This document shows, piece by piece, positions 10,540 to 22,294 of a stretch of 64,000 nt of DNA. Below the pieces are notes generated by a model. That model ran no database searches. It worked only from the letters and a program-made list of their open reading frames with translations, and was not told the origin of the DNA. The stretch comes from Microcyclospora pomicola. Lineage: Eukaryota > Ascomycota > Dothideomycetes > Capnodiales. The position numbers and the translations under genes are program-made. Numbering within the stretch: position 1 is the first letter of the stretch; the number at the start of each line of letters is the position of its first letter. The stretch is from the NCBI GenBank assembly GCA_002786065.1, contig NHNY01000042.1, positions 1-64,000 of the forward strand. The letters run 5' to 3'.

Positions 10540-10799
10540 TGTCGCTACAGGTACCTGGAGACTTGGAAAGGAATTCCGAGCTTCAACCCGAGTCCAAGAC
10601 AAGTGCAGTGCTTGACGAAGTGGGCGTTTAGAGAACGTGAAAGTGAAGTTCGACGCAATTGTTCGCGCAACGGCGACGCGGCTTCATTCCGCGCCTATCA
10701 CATGTGCCTCGTCCTCGAACTTCGAGTGCTTCTCGAGTATTTTCAAGCTTGTTTTATCTATCATCACGCTCAGATCAACATTCACCAGCATCGCTCAAC
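10540..10799. promoter_or_regulatory. Shared divergent promoter, Prp9 and FAL1 genes
   Basis: The two start codons are 260 bp apart and point away from each other. The sequence just before the FAL1 ATG is CA-rich (CACCAGCATCGCTCAACATGG), a good fungal start context. No known operator is evident. Confidence 0.5.
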
Positions 10800-12104
10800 A
10801 TGGCTGACGAAGGGATCGACCGCAAGGCGGACGAGCGTATGGAATTCTCCACGTCGAAGGAGGTCACGGTGGCCCCGACTTTCGAGGCCATGCACCTGAA
10901 AGAAAACTTATTGCGTGGCGTGTATGCTTACGGCTATGAATCTCCGTCGGCTGTACAGTCTCGAGCTATCGTTCAGATATGCAAAGGCAGAGATACAATT
11001 GCGCAAGCACAATCTGGCACGGGTAAAACAGCGACCTTCAGCATCAGTATTCTGCAGGTTATTGACACTGCAGTACGTGAGACTCAAGGTATGAAGCCAT
11101 GACAGTGTTGTTGTCGAGTTACGGTGTAGCTGAAAGTTCGTAGCATTGGTGCTCTCACCCACGCGCGAGTTGGCGACTCAGATCCAGTCAGTTCTCCTTG
11201 CCCTCGGAGACTACATGAACGTCCAGTGCCATGCTTGTATTGGAGGGACCAATGTTGGCGAAGACATTCGCAAGCTCGATTACGGTCAACACGTCGTCTC
11301 CGGAACACCTGGACGTGTTGCAGATATGATTCGCCGTCGTAACCTGCGTACGCGCAACATCAAGATGCTCGTTCTGGATGAGGCCGATGAATTGCTCAAC
11401 CGTGGATTTCGCGAACAAATCTACGATGTCTACCGCTACCTTCCTCCAGCCACTCAAGTCGTTGTCGTCAGTGCCACCCTGCCATACGACGTACTCGACA
11501 TGACGACCAAATTCATGACAGATCCGGTTCGAATTTTGGTGAAACGTGACGAGTTGACCTTGGAAGGTCTCAAGCAGTACTTCATTGCCGTTGAGAAGGA
11601 AGACTGGAAGTTCGACACACTTTGTGATCTTTACGACACTCTCACAATCACACAGGCTGTGATTTTCTGCAACACACGTCGAAAGGTTGACTGGCTGACC
11701 GACAAGATGCGTGATGCGAATTTCACCGTCAGCAGCATGCACGGAGAGATGCCTCAAAAGGAGCGTGACAGCATTATGGGGGAGTTCAGACAGGGTCACA
11801 GCAGAGTGTTGATCAGTACTGACGTATGGGCTCGCGGCATCGATGTGCAGCAGGTCAGTCTGGTCATCAACTACGACTTACCGTCCAACCGAGAGAATTA
11901 CATTCATCGTATCGGCCGTTCGGGACGTTTCGGGAGGAAGGGTGTCGCGATCAACTTCGTTACCAGCGAAGATGTCAGGATCTTGCGGGACATTGAACGT
12001 GAGTTGCTCGCGTCCCTGCGATACACTCCAAGCTAACGTGCGCAGTCTACTATTCGACTCAAATCGATGAGATGCCCATGAATGTTGCAGATCTGCTGTC
12101 GTGA
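10800..12104 (+). CDS. FAL1: ATP-dependent RNA helicase FAL1 (eIF4A-III-like)
   Basis: The spliced product is 400 residues, the normal size of fungal FAL1. FAL1 acts in 18S rRNA maturation in yeast and is the eIF4A-III type of exon-junction complexes in other eukaryotes. DEAD-box motifs are all present in order: Q motif region PSAVQSRAI, motif I AQSGTGKT, Ia PTRELA, Ib [38 protein letters not shown] and [15 protein letters not shown]. Introns are 11089-11143 (55 nt) and 11999-12045 (47 nt, with a GCTAAC branch site). The last exon encodes [18 protein letters not shown], the expected C-terminus. The N-terminus ([16 protein letters not shown]) separates it from translational eIF4A. Confidence 0.95.
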
Positions 12105-15100
12105 GCTGGTTGTACTCAACTTGTGCACCTCATTCAGCAATACAACCTCCGACCATTGCAGCATTCTTGGCATCTGAGTCGTAGTTGCTATGCTCGAACT
12201 TATCATGGACTACGTGTCTGGTGAATTCTTCTCCAGACAAGATTCAGAATTGGCGTTTGGCCATTAGGGATGGAAATGGGCAATTGTACCAAGAGAGTAA
12301 GTGTATGAGTTTAGCGTTTTTTGTGATATGAACTGACGCGGGCATTTTTAGTTTCAGATTGCAAACGACACAATTCAAACGCTTCGAGGAAGACTTCTAG
12401 GATCGAAATCCTGTGATCTCGTGTCTGAACATGTCGAAGAATTACTGGTGGCCAGTCATCAAACTGCGCCTACGCAGACCCGTACTTTCTATAGCAGCTG
12501 CATACAGGCAGCTCCTCGTGATACAGCACAGGCAAATAGGTTACTGATCCCTAGCGTGCTAACAAGTCGGCGGCCACGACCATCCAGGAGTGCGGGACGA
12601 GCGGTCGCTGAAAGAATACTGGAGACACCATCGACCGCTCATTATCCCACTGACAGTGGCATCCGGAAGCACGATGCGCTCGGATGAAGTACCTGAGCTC
12701 TTGTGTGAGCGCAATATGGACAACGATAACAATCCCTGCGTGGGTGACCATTTGCTCTTGGTGCTCTTCTAGTCTTCAAGTCCAGATTGTCTAGCCAAGC
12801 CGCAGTCGAGTGCGCAGGTCCAAGGTCCGGACATAGCTCCGTATCCTTTTTATGATTGGGCCTCGAAGGTGGACGGCAAGTCGGACCAGTCTGTGGCCCT
12901 AGACCCGTAGCAGTTTTGACAGAAACCAACGACAGTTTACAAGCCATCTGGTATCGTCATTCCACGCCGACACCATTGTCGTCGCGACAGAGATCGTGAT
13001 TGACCCACGGATACGAGTTGTGTGGAGATGGTGCAGTGACCATCGAACAGTGATGTCAAGTCGCTGATGATCGACCTACCGTACATACATGATATAATCC
13101 TACTGTGGGGAAAGACTTGCGTGTCTGGGAAGATGTACTGGCTCTCACGAGTTACAGTTACTCCGTACACTCCACTCCGGACCTGTTCCCTTGTGCTCGT
13201 ACAGTATGACATATCACCTATTCTTGATTCCTGCAGTCTTGGTATTCGTGCTATTGCTATCCGTATGTACGAACGATGTAAAACAGCGTGATGGCATATA
13301 CGGATCGTCAAGCGGGGGCGCCGAATAAATACGAGGTTGCATCCACCTCATGCTGTCTTGCCGGGTGCGGTCCAGGCCGATACGGCGTTGCAGCACTACG
13401 GTACCTACCTGTACCTACGTGACTATAGGTATGTAGATATACATAGACGACCGATGCTATCTTCGGCCCTCATGGCGTGGACAATGATGCATGCGGGGAG
13501 TGGAGTGCAGGGCATGGGGCGATGATGTCAAGTCCATGTTGCGTGTTCGTCGATGCTGGGGAAGGGGTTGTGTGCCAAGCTGGGATGATATTATCGTAAC
13601 ACGAAGATCAACACGCGAGGGTTATTTAGGGCTGGGTTGAGTGAGTGATGTGTTCTTCTGGAGTTCCTGTGGAGGGAGCCTCAATTGCCGCGTCGGCATC
13701 TTTTTGCATTGAGTCCGGTGACAGTCTGGTACGGTGCCCTTCTCACCTTTTACACTTGTAGGAGAGTGACTATAGCACGGGAGGAACTCCGTGATCGGGT
13801 AGGTACCTTGGGTATCATGGTCAACATTGGGACGGCCGTGTGCCAAGGATAAACCAAGCATTTTGCATTCTTGCTCCGACGACGAGCACGAGCCGCCACG
13901 ACCAATTGGACCGCCTTCGTGGCCACCAGCTACCTTGGGGAGTGGAGGAGATGTCGCCACCTATCGTGCTGTGCGATCGCGTCGTGCTAACTAGCCTTGC
14001 AGTCCCGGAGCTATCTTACCTTCGTGCTTGGCCAAGACACCTTCTCGTCGAGTCTTTTCGTATGGACTGATTACCACCCACTCGTTCAGCTGATGTGAGG
14101 TATTCCCGAGCCTGAGAACACGAACTGATCGGCTCCATTGCCGGCGAGTCCACAGTCTCGGGAGCTCCGCGAGGCACCCTACACTCACAGTCAGGTAGAC
14201 TGATCAGAGCCGATCGTCCGCAAATAACATCCTTGCACGGAGGTGGATGGAGGAGCTTCGTCACATCATCACATGTCAATGCTTCCACACGCGCCAAAGT
14301 TCTCCACTACTGTACCCGGGAGGGGAGGCGCGCGGACACATGCTGGAGCTTGTTGGATACATATACCGCTGACAAGCTATAGGATAAGTTGGAAGACGAG
14401 AGTGATGGGGTGGAGGGGTAGGAATGTATCTGGCTTGACCTGCGAGGTGAAAGTTCCCGTAGAGCGTCAACATAGGTATGTACTATCTGTACTGTGGCAG
14501 TCCGCGGCAGGAAACATGATGCAGAAATGGTGCAAAAGCACGTCGAGTGGGCAGCGGTGTTCGCTATGTTCCGATTGGCGACGGGTAGACTTTGTCGCTA
14601 GCAGACGGGGCTTTCGTTGCACACATGCCGTAGTGACGGTACGTACTGGATCCTCGATGCGTGCGCGTTTCAGCTGCTCCACTCGCCGCGACGAACGGCC
14701 ACATGGGAGAAAAAGACTGTCGCTGGGGCCGCGGACAGCGATTACTCCACTATGATCGCTTCATCGTCGCACTTTTCTCTGCCGACTCCACTGAGCCGAT
14801 GGGTCGCCGTCGTGGCCAGACGGGAGGGAGGACATCGCGTGCACGCGAGTGGTCCAATCACTCGCTTTTCTCGAGCGCCCTCTAACCGGGCCTTTTTGCT
14901 GGTGAGGCCGGCGGAGTTGAGATGGGCCATCAATGTCACGGAAGTGCCGGGAGGGCTGGGAGATTGGGCCTTGGCCATGTTGGCGACTAGACGAGGTTCG
15001 TGTCGACGAAAGATTTCTGCTGGGTTGGAAGCTAGTGGGGAAGTACTGTAGATGGCGCGAGTGCGAGATACAGTTTTAGATAGGTAGAGCTATACACATG

Positions 15101-16003
15101 AGGTGACACGGCGGAAACGTGGTCGTCTGAAATAGCCATTGGGTCAGAAGGTGGAAGTAGACTGAAACCGACATGCTGATCTCGTGTCTGCTTCTCGTTC
15201 CTCTGCTCGAATTGCCGGACTGACTAGTCGTCCTGGCGCAAAAGCAGGTCGATCCTCGCGTGCATCCTTCATATCATGCGAGTGCGTGAGGCATATCCGA
15301 TTTATACTTTGTCGTCCACTGGATCCTGCTCAGGACTATCGCAGGAATATTGCAGTGATACCTTATGTGATTAGCGAGCAAGGCGTCAACGAATATCGTT
15401 CCGGGCGGCATATGTCGCGGGGACATGATACATGGACGATAGGCAGTACATGCACTGAATATACCGGGATAGATAATGTACATGAAGCATGGTAGATGAT
15501 GTGAGGATCACTCCATCATTGTGAACCAGCACATGCAATCCCGGCCATTCCTCAACAATCCTCTCGTGTGTGAACCAATATGAAATAGATACAGAGTCAA
15601 GTCCAGTCACAAGTATAGAATGGAACCTTGCATTGCATCGAGCTTATCACCCACATTCCACCGCCCGCTCGGCGAGCTGATCTGCTAGCCTGCCCGTCAA
15701 ACCAGGAAACGGATGTAGTCTTCCCGCGCCTCCAATACCTGACCTACTCTACCTCACACCACCTTATCTGCTGCAACCATACGACCTTTCTGTCTCCCAT
15801 CTATCCTCTCCTCCACCAACCTTCCGCACGCTGCTCACGACGGAGCATACTCACACGACGACGACGACCTCGACGATCACGATATACGATAGCAACCACA
15901 GTCCTGGTCGCGCAGGCCGCTGCCCCCCACCTCCGATCCCCCCGGCCGTCGCTGACCCGCCCACTCACCCATTCTCACCAAAGCCTCCACCACCGCCTCC
16001 GCC
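12105..16003. other. 3.9-kb region with no supported gene
   Basis: This is the longest gene-free stretch outside the transposon island. Open frames here (for example 12421-12687, 14243-14755, 15628-16551) carry no domain, overlap each other on both strands and lack codon bias. Base composition is normal, with no sign of RIP. The last 300 bp (about 15700-16003) are rich in C and T and look like a long leader of the gene at 16004. A non-coding RNA or distal regulatory region is possible but not shown. Confidence 0.45.
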
Positions 16004-17263
16004 ATGTCAGCATTAACCATGAACCCGGCCTTCCAGGTGCCGCACCGCAAACCGATGCCTGGATACGCCAACCCACCGACTCAGCAACCGCAGTACACGC
16101 GTGCCCAGGATCCCACACATACCAGGACGCGCACCAACAGCTCGAGCGTGATGCCAGCCTCCAACGTCCCGATGGCGCTGCCCGATCGCACCTCGACCAT
16201 GTCCAACATGATGAACCAGCAGCTCCCGCCTCGAGGCTATATGCAGCAAGTCCCAGCACAAGGATATGCTCAACAAGCTCCCGCACAAGGTTATGTCCAG
16301 CAACCACCACAAGGCTATGTCCAGCAACCGCCACAGCAAAGCTATGGTCAACAAGCATATCCACAGCCGGCTCGACGGACCCTGTCCAACGCCACCTCGT
16401 CGACCTCCTCCACCAGCACCAACGCGGGAATGCAGCGCATGTCTGGCTTGTCCGCCCCCCGACGATCGACGTCCTCCCGCAGCACATCCTCCGCCTCACC
16501 CACCTCGTATGTGGCCTTGATGCGGAAGCAGAAGGCGACCGTTTGGTGTGACCGTGCTCAGCACGAAGATCCGCGGATACTCGCGGCTCAGCGTGCGGCC
16601 AAGACGCGAGCTGCCATGGAGGTGGCAGGAGGCCAGAACCACACTCTGCTGGGTGGCGGCCGAACCAGCAGCAGCAGCCAAGGAATGGTGGGAGGCGTGC
16701 GGAGCAAGATCCGCCACCACGGCGCTCCCAAAGCTAGCACGTACACCTCGGGCAACATGGGCGGCGCTGGCGTACCGATGAGACTCAGCGCGACGGAGGT
16801 GGACGAGGGCGACAGCGACGACGATGCAGCATCACAATACGCGAGGCGGAATCACACACGGAACGGCAGTGGCAGGTCGAGCTTGGGTAGCGGTCACCGC
16901 AATGTCAGCAGCAGCCAATTGGCCTCGATCTCTCGCGGCTACAGTAACGGTTCCACACCCCCGGGACAGAGCCCGGTGGAGAGTATGGGTGATCTCGTCG
17001 AGGAAGCGACGCCCATGCCTTCGTCCGGAGATCCTGCCCTGGACTACTTCGCCACGCCTGGCGGGCAGGGCGGCAGTGGTGGCAGCATCCAGCGCGAGGA
17101 AAACTTCGGCAACATCGGTGGCTTGCCGCATTCGAAGCGGACGGTCGTGGAGCAGGACCGCAAGACCAGCGAAGAGCTGCGTCGGCGCGGCAGCGTGGAC
17201 GACCGCACCATGACCATGGGCGGCGGACGACTCTTTGTTGCCAACCCCGATCTCAGCGACTGA
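16004..17263 (+). CDS. Conserved low-complexity protein of unknown function
   Basis: The 419-residue product has a Gln/Pro-rich N-terminal third with imperfect repeats of the type GYxQQxPxQ (residues about 80-120), a Ser/Thr-rich stretch, and a compact conserved-looking core around residues 165-200 with the key residues YVALMRKQKATVWCDRAQHEDPR (short form: KATVWCDR). The remainder is Gly/Ser-rich with charged patches (DEGDSDDD) and is likely disordered. I have a weak memory of the WCDRxQHEDPR core in hypothetical proteins of many Pezizomycotina; no function is known to me. Start is the first Met after the pyrimidine-rich leader; the CCGCCATGTC context is favourable. No signal peptide or membrane segment. 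Confidence 0.78.
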   Translation: MSALTMNPAFQVPHRKPMPGYANPPTQQPQYTRAQDPTHTRTRTNSSSVMPASNVPMALPDRTSTMSNMMNQQLPPRGYMQQVPAQGYAQQAPAQGYVQQPPQGYVQQPPQQSYGQQAYPQPARRTLSNATSSTSSTSTNAGMQRMSGLSAPRRSTSSRSTSSASPTSYVALMRKQKATVWCDRAQHEDPRILAAQRAAKTRAAMEVAGGQNHTLLGGGRTSSSSQGMVGGVRSKIRHHGAPKASTYTSGNMGGAGVPMRLSATEVDEGDSDDDAASQYARRNHTRNGSGRSSLGSGHRNVSSSQLASISRGYSNGSTPPGQSPVESMGDLVEEATPMPSSGDPALDYFATPGGQGGSGGSIQREENFGNIGGLPHSKRTVVEQDRKTSEELRRRGSVDDRTMTMGGGRLFVANPDLSD

Positions 17264-18841
17264 GCTTCTTGACATTCCTTTCCTCAGTGCTGTTCGTAAT
17301 GACTCGGCATACCTCTTTTCGAACGTTCGATCTCCTTCCTCTCTCGACCACACCCTGGCCCTTCGGTTGCGAGGATCATCGCTATTTCGTCACTTGAGCG
17401 TTACTACGTCGTCTACGTTTCGTCTTCTCCTTCTTCTTCTGGGCTTTCTTGAGGTTTCGCCACTGGAATTACACTTATTGCTTTTGTGCCGAATCTACTT
17501 CGTTGGATACCACGCGGATTTCGATATAGGGTATGGCGGTTTAGGGGTTTTATGATGGAAGTCGGGGAATGGAGGGATGAATGGATGGAGGGAGTTGTGA
17601 GAAGGGCGGAACTGCGATGGCCGTGGCAGTCACCATTCTATAGGGGAAGGAGACGGTGTACATGGATGAGGAAGATCAGCGAGTAGAGAAGAGGAGAGGA
17701 GAGAAGAGAAGTATACACGCAGATACACGAGGAAGGATACAGTAAGACGAGATGAAATTTCATCTTGACCTCTCATGACCCCTATCAAGCATTCGAGTAC
17801 CACCCCCGTCCCATTTTCACGTCTCTACTTCCTGTCCTAGACCGACAGACGTCGAGTCTGCATCATCCTCTCTATAAGCATCTTCCATTCATATACACAT
17901 AGGTATCTTACGTTACCTGAAATGTGTTCGGGATAAAGGTAGGCAATTAGGGAAGTAGGTAGACGTCTTGCCTCTGCTATCAGCCTAGGCGCGCACACAT
18001 TCGCTCATTCTCTTTCACTCTTTGTCTTTAGTAACGTCCGTCACTGTGTACCGAGACGCACCCTGTGCCGAGACAGTATCGATCATGTGATGTGCGCGGC
18101 TTGTGTAGTGCAGTGCTGCGCCACATCTCGGCTGACGGGGCGACCCGTCGGCGACCGAGCGATGAAAGTCGAATCATTGCCGTCCAGCACGTGGTTTGTT
18201 ATTGGGGATGCACTGATTCCCGAAAATGGTTCGAAAAGCATCGCTTACCGAAAGCTAACCTCCAGCCCCACGTGTCGGAATCCCTATGTAGCGGAACGCC
18301 GTCCAGGGTAATTCCACTGCCAAAGACCATTTCTTCTCTGTGATTAGAGGAGAGCATTCATGTCGACATGCAGATCAAAGTGCTTCTTCTTGCCTATCAA
18401 TTACATAATCAAGCACCTCATGATTTCGGCAGGCGATCCTAACACTAACAATTCGATAAAGCACTCTCTCGTTCTCATAATTCCACCTACCTCGTTGCAT
18501 CTGGCTATAGTCGTATAGGACGGGCAAAGATGCGCTCAAAATCTCGCATCTCATTAGCGATGCGCCCTTCTACCGGACAGCGCTGCTCATTCGAGCGTGG
18601 CCACTGTGTCCGAGATGCAATTGATCATTTCTGCTGTAGCATGGGTACCTGCCAAGCCACAGCCCGTCGGAACCTACCATATGATCAACACGGGACACTG
18701 ACTTAGCACTGTGGCACATTCACAAACAACAAGCTCCAGAACATAGGAGACCGAAAGCAGGAAGCTAGACACAGGAGACAATGGAAGTGCGCGACAGGCT
18801 ACGGACGCATCTTCATCTAAGGAGTCGGAACGTCGACAAAC
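17264..18841. other. Convergent intergenic region
   Basis: The interval lies between the 3' ends of the low-complexity protein gene and the NLR gene. It includes a purine-rich stretch (about 17640-17720, GGAGA/AGAGA) near the first gene's 3' side. Several short open frames have no domains. No tRNA, repeat or other gene recognised. Confidence 0.4.
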
Positions 18842-21800
18842 TCAAGCAGCCGCATCATCGATCGTCAGACCTGCAATACTCGCTTCCACTTCTTGACTGC
18901 TCGCCGCACGACACTTCTCCTCCATCGTCTGCAGCCAGCTAGCAGAGCCTATGGTATCCGCATGTGTCGCACCAAGTACACAAGTCCGGGAGCGCAGACA
19001 TTGCGCCATCATCTCGCATGCCTCTTGCAGCCTGTCTTGATCAAACAGCGTCACTGCCAGGTTGGCCATGCTCGTCAGCGTGTCAGGATGCTCTGCTCCG
19101 AGCATAGTCCTCCTCGTCTCCATCACCTTCACCTCCAGCTCCTCTGCCTCCTGCCATCGTCCCTGATTCCAGTACGTCGACGCGAGGTTGGCTATGCTCG
19201 TCAGCGTGTCAGGATGCTCTGCTCCGAGCATAGTCCTCCTTGTCTCCATCACCTTCACCTCCAGCTCCTCCGCCTCTTTCCATCGTCCCTGTTTCTGGTA
19301 CGTCGACGCGAGGTTAGCCATGCTCGTCAGCGTATCAGGATGCTCTGCTCCGAGCATAGTCCTCCTCGTCTCCATCACCTTCACCTCTAGCTCCTCCGCC
19401 TCCTGCCATCGTCCCTGGGTCCGGTACGTCGACGCGAGGTTGTTTATGCTTGTTAGCGTATCAGGATGCTCTGCTCCGAGCATAGTCCTCCTCGTCTCCA
19501 TCACCTTCACCTCCAGCTCCTCTGCCTCCTGCCATCGTCCCTGATTCCAGTACGTCGACGCGAGGTTGTTTATGCTCGTTAGCGTATCAGGATGCTCTGC
19601 TCCGAGCATAGTCCTCCTCGTCTCCATCACCTTCACCTCCAGCTCCTCCGCCTCTTTCCATCGTCCCTGTTCCCGGTACGTCGACGCGAGGTTGGCCATG
19701 CTCGTCAGCGTATTAGGATGCTCTGCTCCGAGCATAGTCCTCCTCGTCTCCATCACCTTCACCTCCAGCTCCTCTGCCTCCTGCCATCGTCCCTGATTCC
19801 AGTACGTCGACGCGAGGTTGGCTATGCTCGTCAGCGTGTCAGGATGCTCTGCTCCGAGCATAGTCCTCCTTGTCTCCATCACCTTCACCTCCAGCTCCTC
19901 CGCCTCTTTCCATCGTCCCTGTTTCCGGTACGTCAAGGCGAGGTTGGCCATGCTCGTCAGCGTGTCAGGATGCTCTGCTCCGAGCATAGTCCTCCTCGTC
20001 TCCATCACCTTCACCTGCAGCTCCTCCGCCTCCTTCCATCGTCCCTGATTCCGGTACGTTAAGGCGAGGTTAGCTATGCTCGTCAGCGTGTCAGGATGTT
20101 CAGCTCCCAGCATCCTCTTGCGGCCGCCCAAAGACCGTTCTGCCATGCTCTCAGCTTCCCGATACAAACCCTGACTTTCTGCAAACCATGCAGCTTTGTA
20201 CATGACAGAAGCCAGAGCCAAAGCCGTAGCATCTCCATTAACCTTGACGGTACACATGTGCTTAGCATGTGTCTGAAGTGTCTGGCATCGCTTCCACTGC
20301 TCGTAGTGAGCATCAGGATAGTGGTCGTCTAGCCTGTGCAGACTCTGTGCTTGATGATGTGCATATTGTGTCGTGTGCTCCCCCAGCCACACTTGTACCG
20401 CCAGCTGCACCAACCTATGCATCTGGAGAATGGACTTGTCCGTGGTGACAGAGACGAATGAATAGTCTCGTAACACAGCAATGTCTTCCTCAAAAGCCTC
20501 TTCCAAGTCCTCAAAAGTGCTGTCACTGCCCTCATCGTTCTCATCATCATTGTCATTCTTCTCAAGATTGCCTCTCAACAGAAAGTCGGGTATACCTTGA
20601 TTGTCATAGAAGCTCATCAAGGATAGCAAGTCTGCAGCAGACTGTCGGACAGCACGTACATGTTCGAACGAGATCTGCCAGGTCAAGAGGATAGAATTCT
20701 CCGCCTCCTGGCGATCGCGACGTAGCTCCTCAGACTGCACTTTCAGCAGGCTCAGCTTCGATTTCTCACTCTTCTGCATCTTCCCAAGATAGTCCTCGAT
20801 CGTACATCGCGGCTGTTTCCGCTTGATGTATGCAGCTGCTTGAGCTATAGCCAGTGGTATGTAGTCGAGAGCAGTAGCGAGTCTCATGAGCTCTGTCGTT
20901 GCCTCTGGCATGCTAAGCTTGGTCTTGAGCAGCTCAATGGCTAGCTCTTGCTCTGGATCCAGACGAACGATATCCTTATCGCCCGTCAAGCGTCGTGCAA
21001 TAGCTAACCGTCGAGTTGTAATCAGCATCGATCCATGCTCACACGCAGGAAGATAGTCGATCCGTGCCTTTGTGCTGCGTCTGCCAGTCTCTGGTGCTGA
21101 AAAGAGGAAGTCGGCGTCGTCGGCGTTGTCCAGCACGATCATCCAATGCCGTTCACTGTTAATGAGCCAGCCACGAAAGAGCCGAAACACATCAGCGTCC
21201 TTGTCTTGCCAGCCTGGCACTTTCAGGTCTTCGATCAAGCTGTGGACCTCTTGATCGAAACGAGTCGCGCTACTTGCATGTAACCACAACACCCATGTAT
21301 TCATGGAGGTGTCCATCGTCCTGTAGCAATGTTCGATTGCAAGTTGAGACTTTCTGTCCTATAGTCAGCACTCATGCTTCGGCCTAGAATGCTCTACACC
21401 GTACCCGATTCCACCAAGACCTACAATTGCAAGTCGAGCTCCAGGCTGTGTGGATTTCTCTCGGACAATTGCCATTGCACTCCACTCAACAAAGTCAGCA
21501 TCTCGTTGAAAGGGGATGACATGCTGAGGCTTTTTCCAGCGGAGTGTTGATTCGCGCAAGGGTAAGTCAGTGCTGCCATGCTCCTTCTTTATGATAGCCT
21601 CCATTAATCGCTGTGCTGCACCATTCTTCTTCTCGCCATAGTTGGCACCAGGCGTGACGCCGAAAATACCAAAAAGCGCATAGGACAAGTCCTCCTCCTT
21701 AAGTGTCTCCCGCCCATCCATCCAATGCATCCTCTGCTCGACACTGAGAGCGTGACTGTGGCTGAAGTCTTGCAGTACAGCAAGTGGGATGCCGGTGACA

Positions 21801-22294
21801 TCAGCAATGAGGGATTCGAGGTTCGTTCCTACCTCAAGACCGAGATGATCGACCTTCCCTTTGTGTCCGATGACTTCCCACTTGTCCGTTACGAACAGAA
21901 TTACCGTCGATGCCACGAGCTCTTGCAATGTCCAGCCTCTCTTGAACCATACACTCTTTCGAAAAGCAAGCTGGTCCGTGGGATGCTTGACATCTGCTAA
22001 GTATGCAATGCAGATCTTGGCATTGCGATACCATTCGAACATGCAATTGACCCCTTCTGACAGCTCTGCTGCGCTCTTCTGGTCTATACAACAGCTGTCT
22101 ACCCAAATCCAGCTGATCCCGAATCGCGCATTGACAAAGCCCGCGAATCCATAGATCTTGTTCGAGAGGGAATGGCGCTCGACATCTTGCAGAAGAGACT
22201 CAGCCTCACTCCATCGATGGGACAGGATCGCGTAATCTGGACAATGCTCCCCGAAGCATTGGAAGGTGAAGTTGCGCGCGTGCAGGAGTCGCAT
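18842..22294 (-). CDS. NLR-type STAND protein: HET domain, NB-ARC NTPase, TPR repeats
   Basis: Splicing out one intron (21354-21404, 51 nt, GTACGG...GCTGAC...CAG) joins two open frames into a 1,133-residue protein. The junction rebuilds the P-loop GLGGIGKS near residues 291-298, which neither frame has alone. The N-terminus is a HET domain (YAILSHRW, WIWVDSCCID, RGWTLQELVA; about residues 20-165), the death-inducing effector of fungal heterokaryon incompatibility. The NB-ARC part shows WMIVLDNADD (Walker B, near 367) and GSMLITTRR. Residues from about 700 to 1090 are nine 42-residue TPR units of the kinesin-light-chain type (LGAEHPDTLTSxxNLAxTYxxQGRWxEAEELxVKVMETRR as a pattern). Fungal NLRs of this build are thought to sense non-self and trigger cell death. 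The ligand is unknown. No break was seen. Confidence 0.92.
19050..20130 (-). repeat. 126-bp tandem repeat array encoding TPR units
   Basis: About eight to nine near-identical 126-bp units lie inside the NLR gene; for example the same AGCATAGTCC word recurs at 19101 and 19227. Each unit encodes one 42-residue TPR. Differences cluster at a few codons: the I/M and A/N pair before NLA, S/L after it, the W/R/Q and N/K/E/T pair after TY, and K/Q after GRW. The outermost units (first and ninth) are more diverged, as expected for arrays that change by unequal exchange in the middle. Confidence 0.93.

Noticed and set aside
14243-14755. 170-residue open frame as a gene
   Set aside because: No domain, overlapped by equally long frames on the other strand, poor start context and no neighbour support.
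15628-16551. 307-residue open frame overlapping the low-complexity protein gene
   Set aside because: It runs out of frame across the conserved core of the 16004-17263 gene and is Ser/Thr/Arg/His-rich from GC-biased shadow reading.
18893-20062. Several long plus-strand open frames over the NLR repeat array
   Set aside because: They are mirror frames of the 126-bp coding repeats on the minus strand; their own repeats follow from the TPR units and they show no domain.
19050-20130. Regular array that might suggest CRISPR or a satellite
   Set aside because: The 126-bp period encodes 42-residue TPR units in frame with no spacers, in a eukaryotic gene.
21365-22294. HET domain protein as a separate gene from the TPR protein
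   Set aside because: The intron at 21354-21404 joins them and rebuilds a perfect P-loop, so one gene is far more likely.
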